Assembly: GCA_023663945.1 (NCBI GenBank)
Contig: JAMPGL010000020.1
Coordinates: 1-60,755 of the forward strand
From: Lachnospiraceae bacterium
GTDB lineage: Bacteria > Bacillota > Clostridia > Lachnospirales > Lachnospiraceae
DNA length: 60,755 nucleotides
Reading direction: 5' to 3'
Shown: positions 60,213-60,755 of the stretch, in pieces
How the letters are laid out: the number at the start of each line of letters is the position of its first letter
How positions within the stretch are numbered: the first letter of the stretch is position 1
Position numbers and translations under genes: made by a program
Notes under the pieces: model-generated
What the model saw: only the letters and a program-made list of their open reading frames with translations
What the model was told of the DNA's origin: nothing
The model's database searches: none

Positions 60213-60755
60213 ATGAGCAAATCAATATGGGATGATGTGGGAAGAGAGGATATAATAACAGCAATTAAAAAATTCGATAAAGAGAAACCAAATTATCACA
60301 AGAATACAAAATACTATCTATTATTCGAGGGTAATTTGTATCCATCAAAGCATATAAGAAGAATGGCATATAGGGAAGTTTATCCAGAAAGAGAAATTCC
60401 TAATCTTGAAGGTAAAGGCGGAAAAAGAAATACAGTGCCATTTTTTATAAAAAGAGGCTTTGAAATATGTAGAAAGAGCAAAGGTACATATATACCCGAA
60501 GAGGCTGAAGATATAAATTTAAAGGAACAAATGAATTTAATCGATGATGATTTTAAATATTCATTTGAAACAGCAATAGTAAGACCTATGAAGACAGAAA
60601 TACATAGACAATCTTATGAAAGAAATCCTAAAATAGCTAAACTTGCACTAAAAAATTCAGGATATAAATGTGAAATTGATCCAAAGCATATAACTTTTTA
60701 CAGAAAGTCAGATGGAAAACCCTATGTAGAACCACATCATATAATACCTATGGCA
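60213..60755 (+). CDS. HNH endonuclease, N-terminal part, runs off the window
   Basis: 181 codons are visible from ATG 60213, which follows GGAG by 8 nt. The N-terminal half begins SKSIWDDVGREDIITAIKKF and is Lys-rich; the last visible residues YVEPHHIIPMA are the start of an HNH nuclease motif. Such architectures are found in restriction endonucleases of the McrA type and in defence islands. The DNA is very AT-rich, unlike most of the window, suggesting transfer. The 166-base gap before it carries small alternative hairpins (ACTACC/GGTAGT). Confidence 0.7.
   Translation, partial: MSKSIWDDVGREDIITAIKKFDKEKPNYHKNTKYYLLFEGNLYPSKHIRRMAYREVYPEREIPNLEGKGGKRNTVPFFIKRGFEICRKSKGTYIPEEAEDINLKEQMNLIDDDFKYSFETAIVRPMKTEIHRQSYERNPKIAKLALKNSGYKCEIDPKHITFYRKSDGKPYVEPHHIIPMA

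Overview
The window looks like a chromosomal segment of a spore-forming, strictly anaerobic Clostridia bacterium, most likely of the Lachnospiraceae. The evidence is spoIVA, a SpoVAF/GerA-family germination gene, the anaerobic ribonucleotide reductase pair nrdD-nrdG, strong AGGAGG ribosome binding sites, TTGACA/TATAAT-type promoters, a FMN riboswitch with terminator, and Rpn-type PD-(D/E)XK genes. I saw no rRNA, tRNA or CRISPR array. All family assignments are by eye from protein motifs.

Region 1 (1-12.8 kb) is an AT-rich surface polysaccharide island. Its gene order is GT2, B12-type radical SAM, GT4, GT8, UDP-galactopyranose mutase (glf), GT2, Wzy-like polymerase, Wzx-like flippase, a dead glf fragment, and UDP-glucose dehydrogenase. 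Together these would build, export and polymerise a repeat unit that probably contains galactofuranose and a uronic acid. The priming transferase and chain-length genes are not in the window. Rpn-family genes sit on both sides (1-218 and 11639-12673), and each is followed by a terminator hairpin of similar sequence. Junction scars and the AT-rich composition suggest that the island is exchanged between strains.

Region 2 (12.8-24.3 kb) is housekeeping with a few oddities. It holds a GHMP sugar kinase fused to a UTP-sugar-1-phosphate uridylyltransferase, a long PRPP synthetase (minus strand), the conserved run PDZ/radical SAM-der-plsY-gpsA with a 20-bp tandem repeat in front of der, and a compact unit of two unknown membrane proteins, a MoxR ATPase and a CoxE-like VWA protein.

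Region 3 (24.3-38.7 kb) holds a BMP/Nup nucleoside ABC importer, tyrS, an unusually unexported GH74-type protein, a YgjP metallopeptidase, a CxxCxGxCC protein, spoIVA with a sigma-E-like promoter, and a nucleoside salvage run (purine nucleoside phosphorylase, cytidine deaminase, an MtaD-like deaminase).

Region 4 (38.7-50.4 kb) holds a Cache chemoreceptor, a membrane-anchored MutS-like ATPase, a 49-residue membrane peptide, a YjjG-like phosphatase, a WYL regulator, an aminotransferase, nrdD-nrdG-dut preceded by a near-consensus promoter and two NrdR-box-like sites, and the SpoVAF-like gene.

Region 5 (50.4-60.8 kb) holds a DegV protein, a hybrid histidine kinase, a soluble CZB-domain chemoreceptor, a C_GCAxxG_C_C-GGDEF*-EAL fusion protein, the FMN riboswitch and ribU, a transglutaminase-like protein, and a YfcE-type phosphoesterase. 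It ends in AT-rich accessory DNA with a decayed YgiT zinc-finger gene, a RelE/ParE-type toxin gene stopped by an amber codon, and the start of an HNH endonuclease gene that runs off the window. No single entirely new system is proven here. The best leads are the cysteine-domain/EAL fusion, the kinase-uridylyltransferase fusion, the paired dispersed structured repeat, and the Rpn-flanked polysaccharide island.
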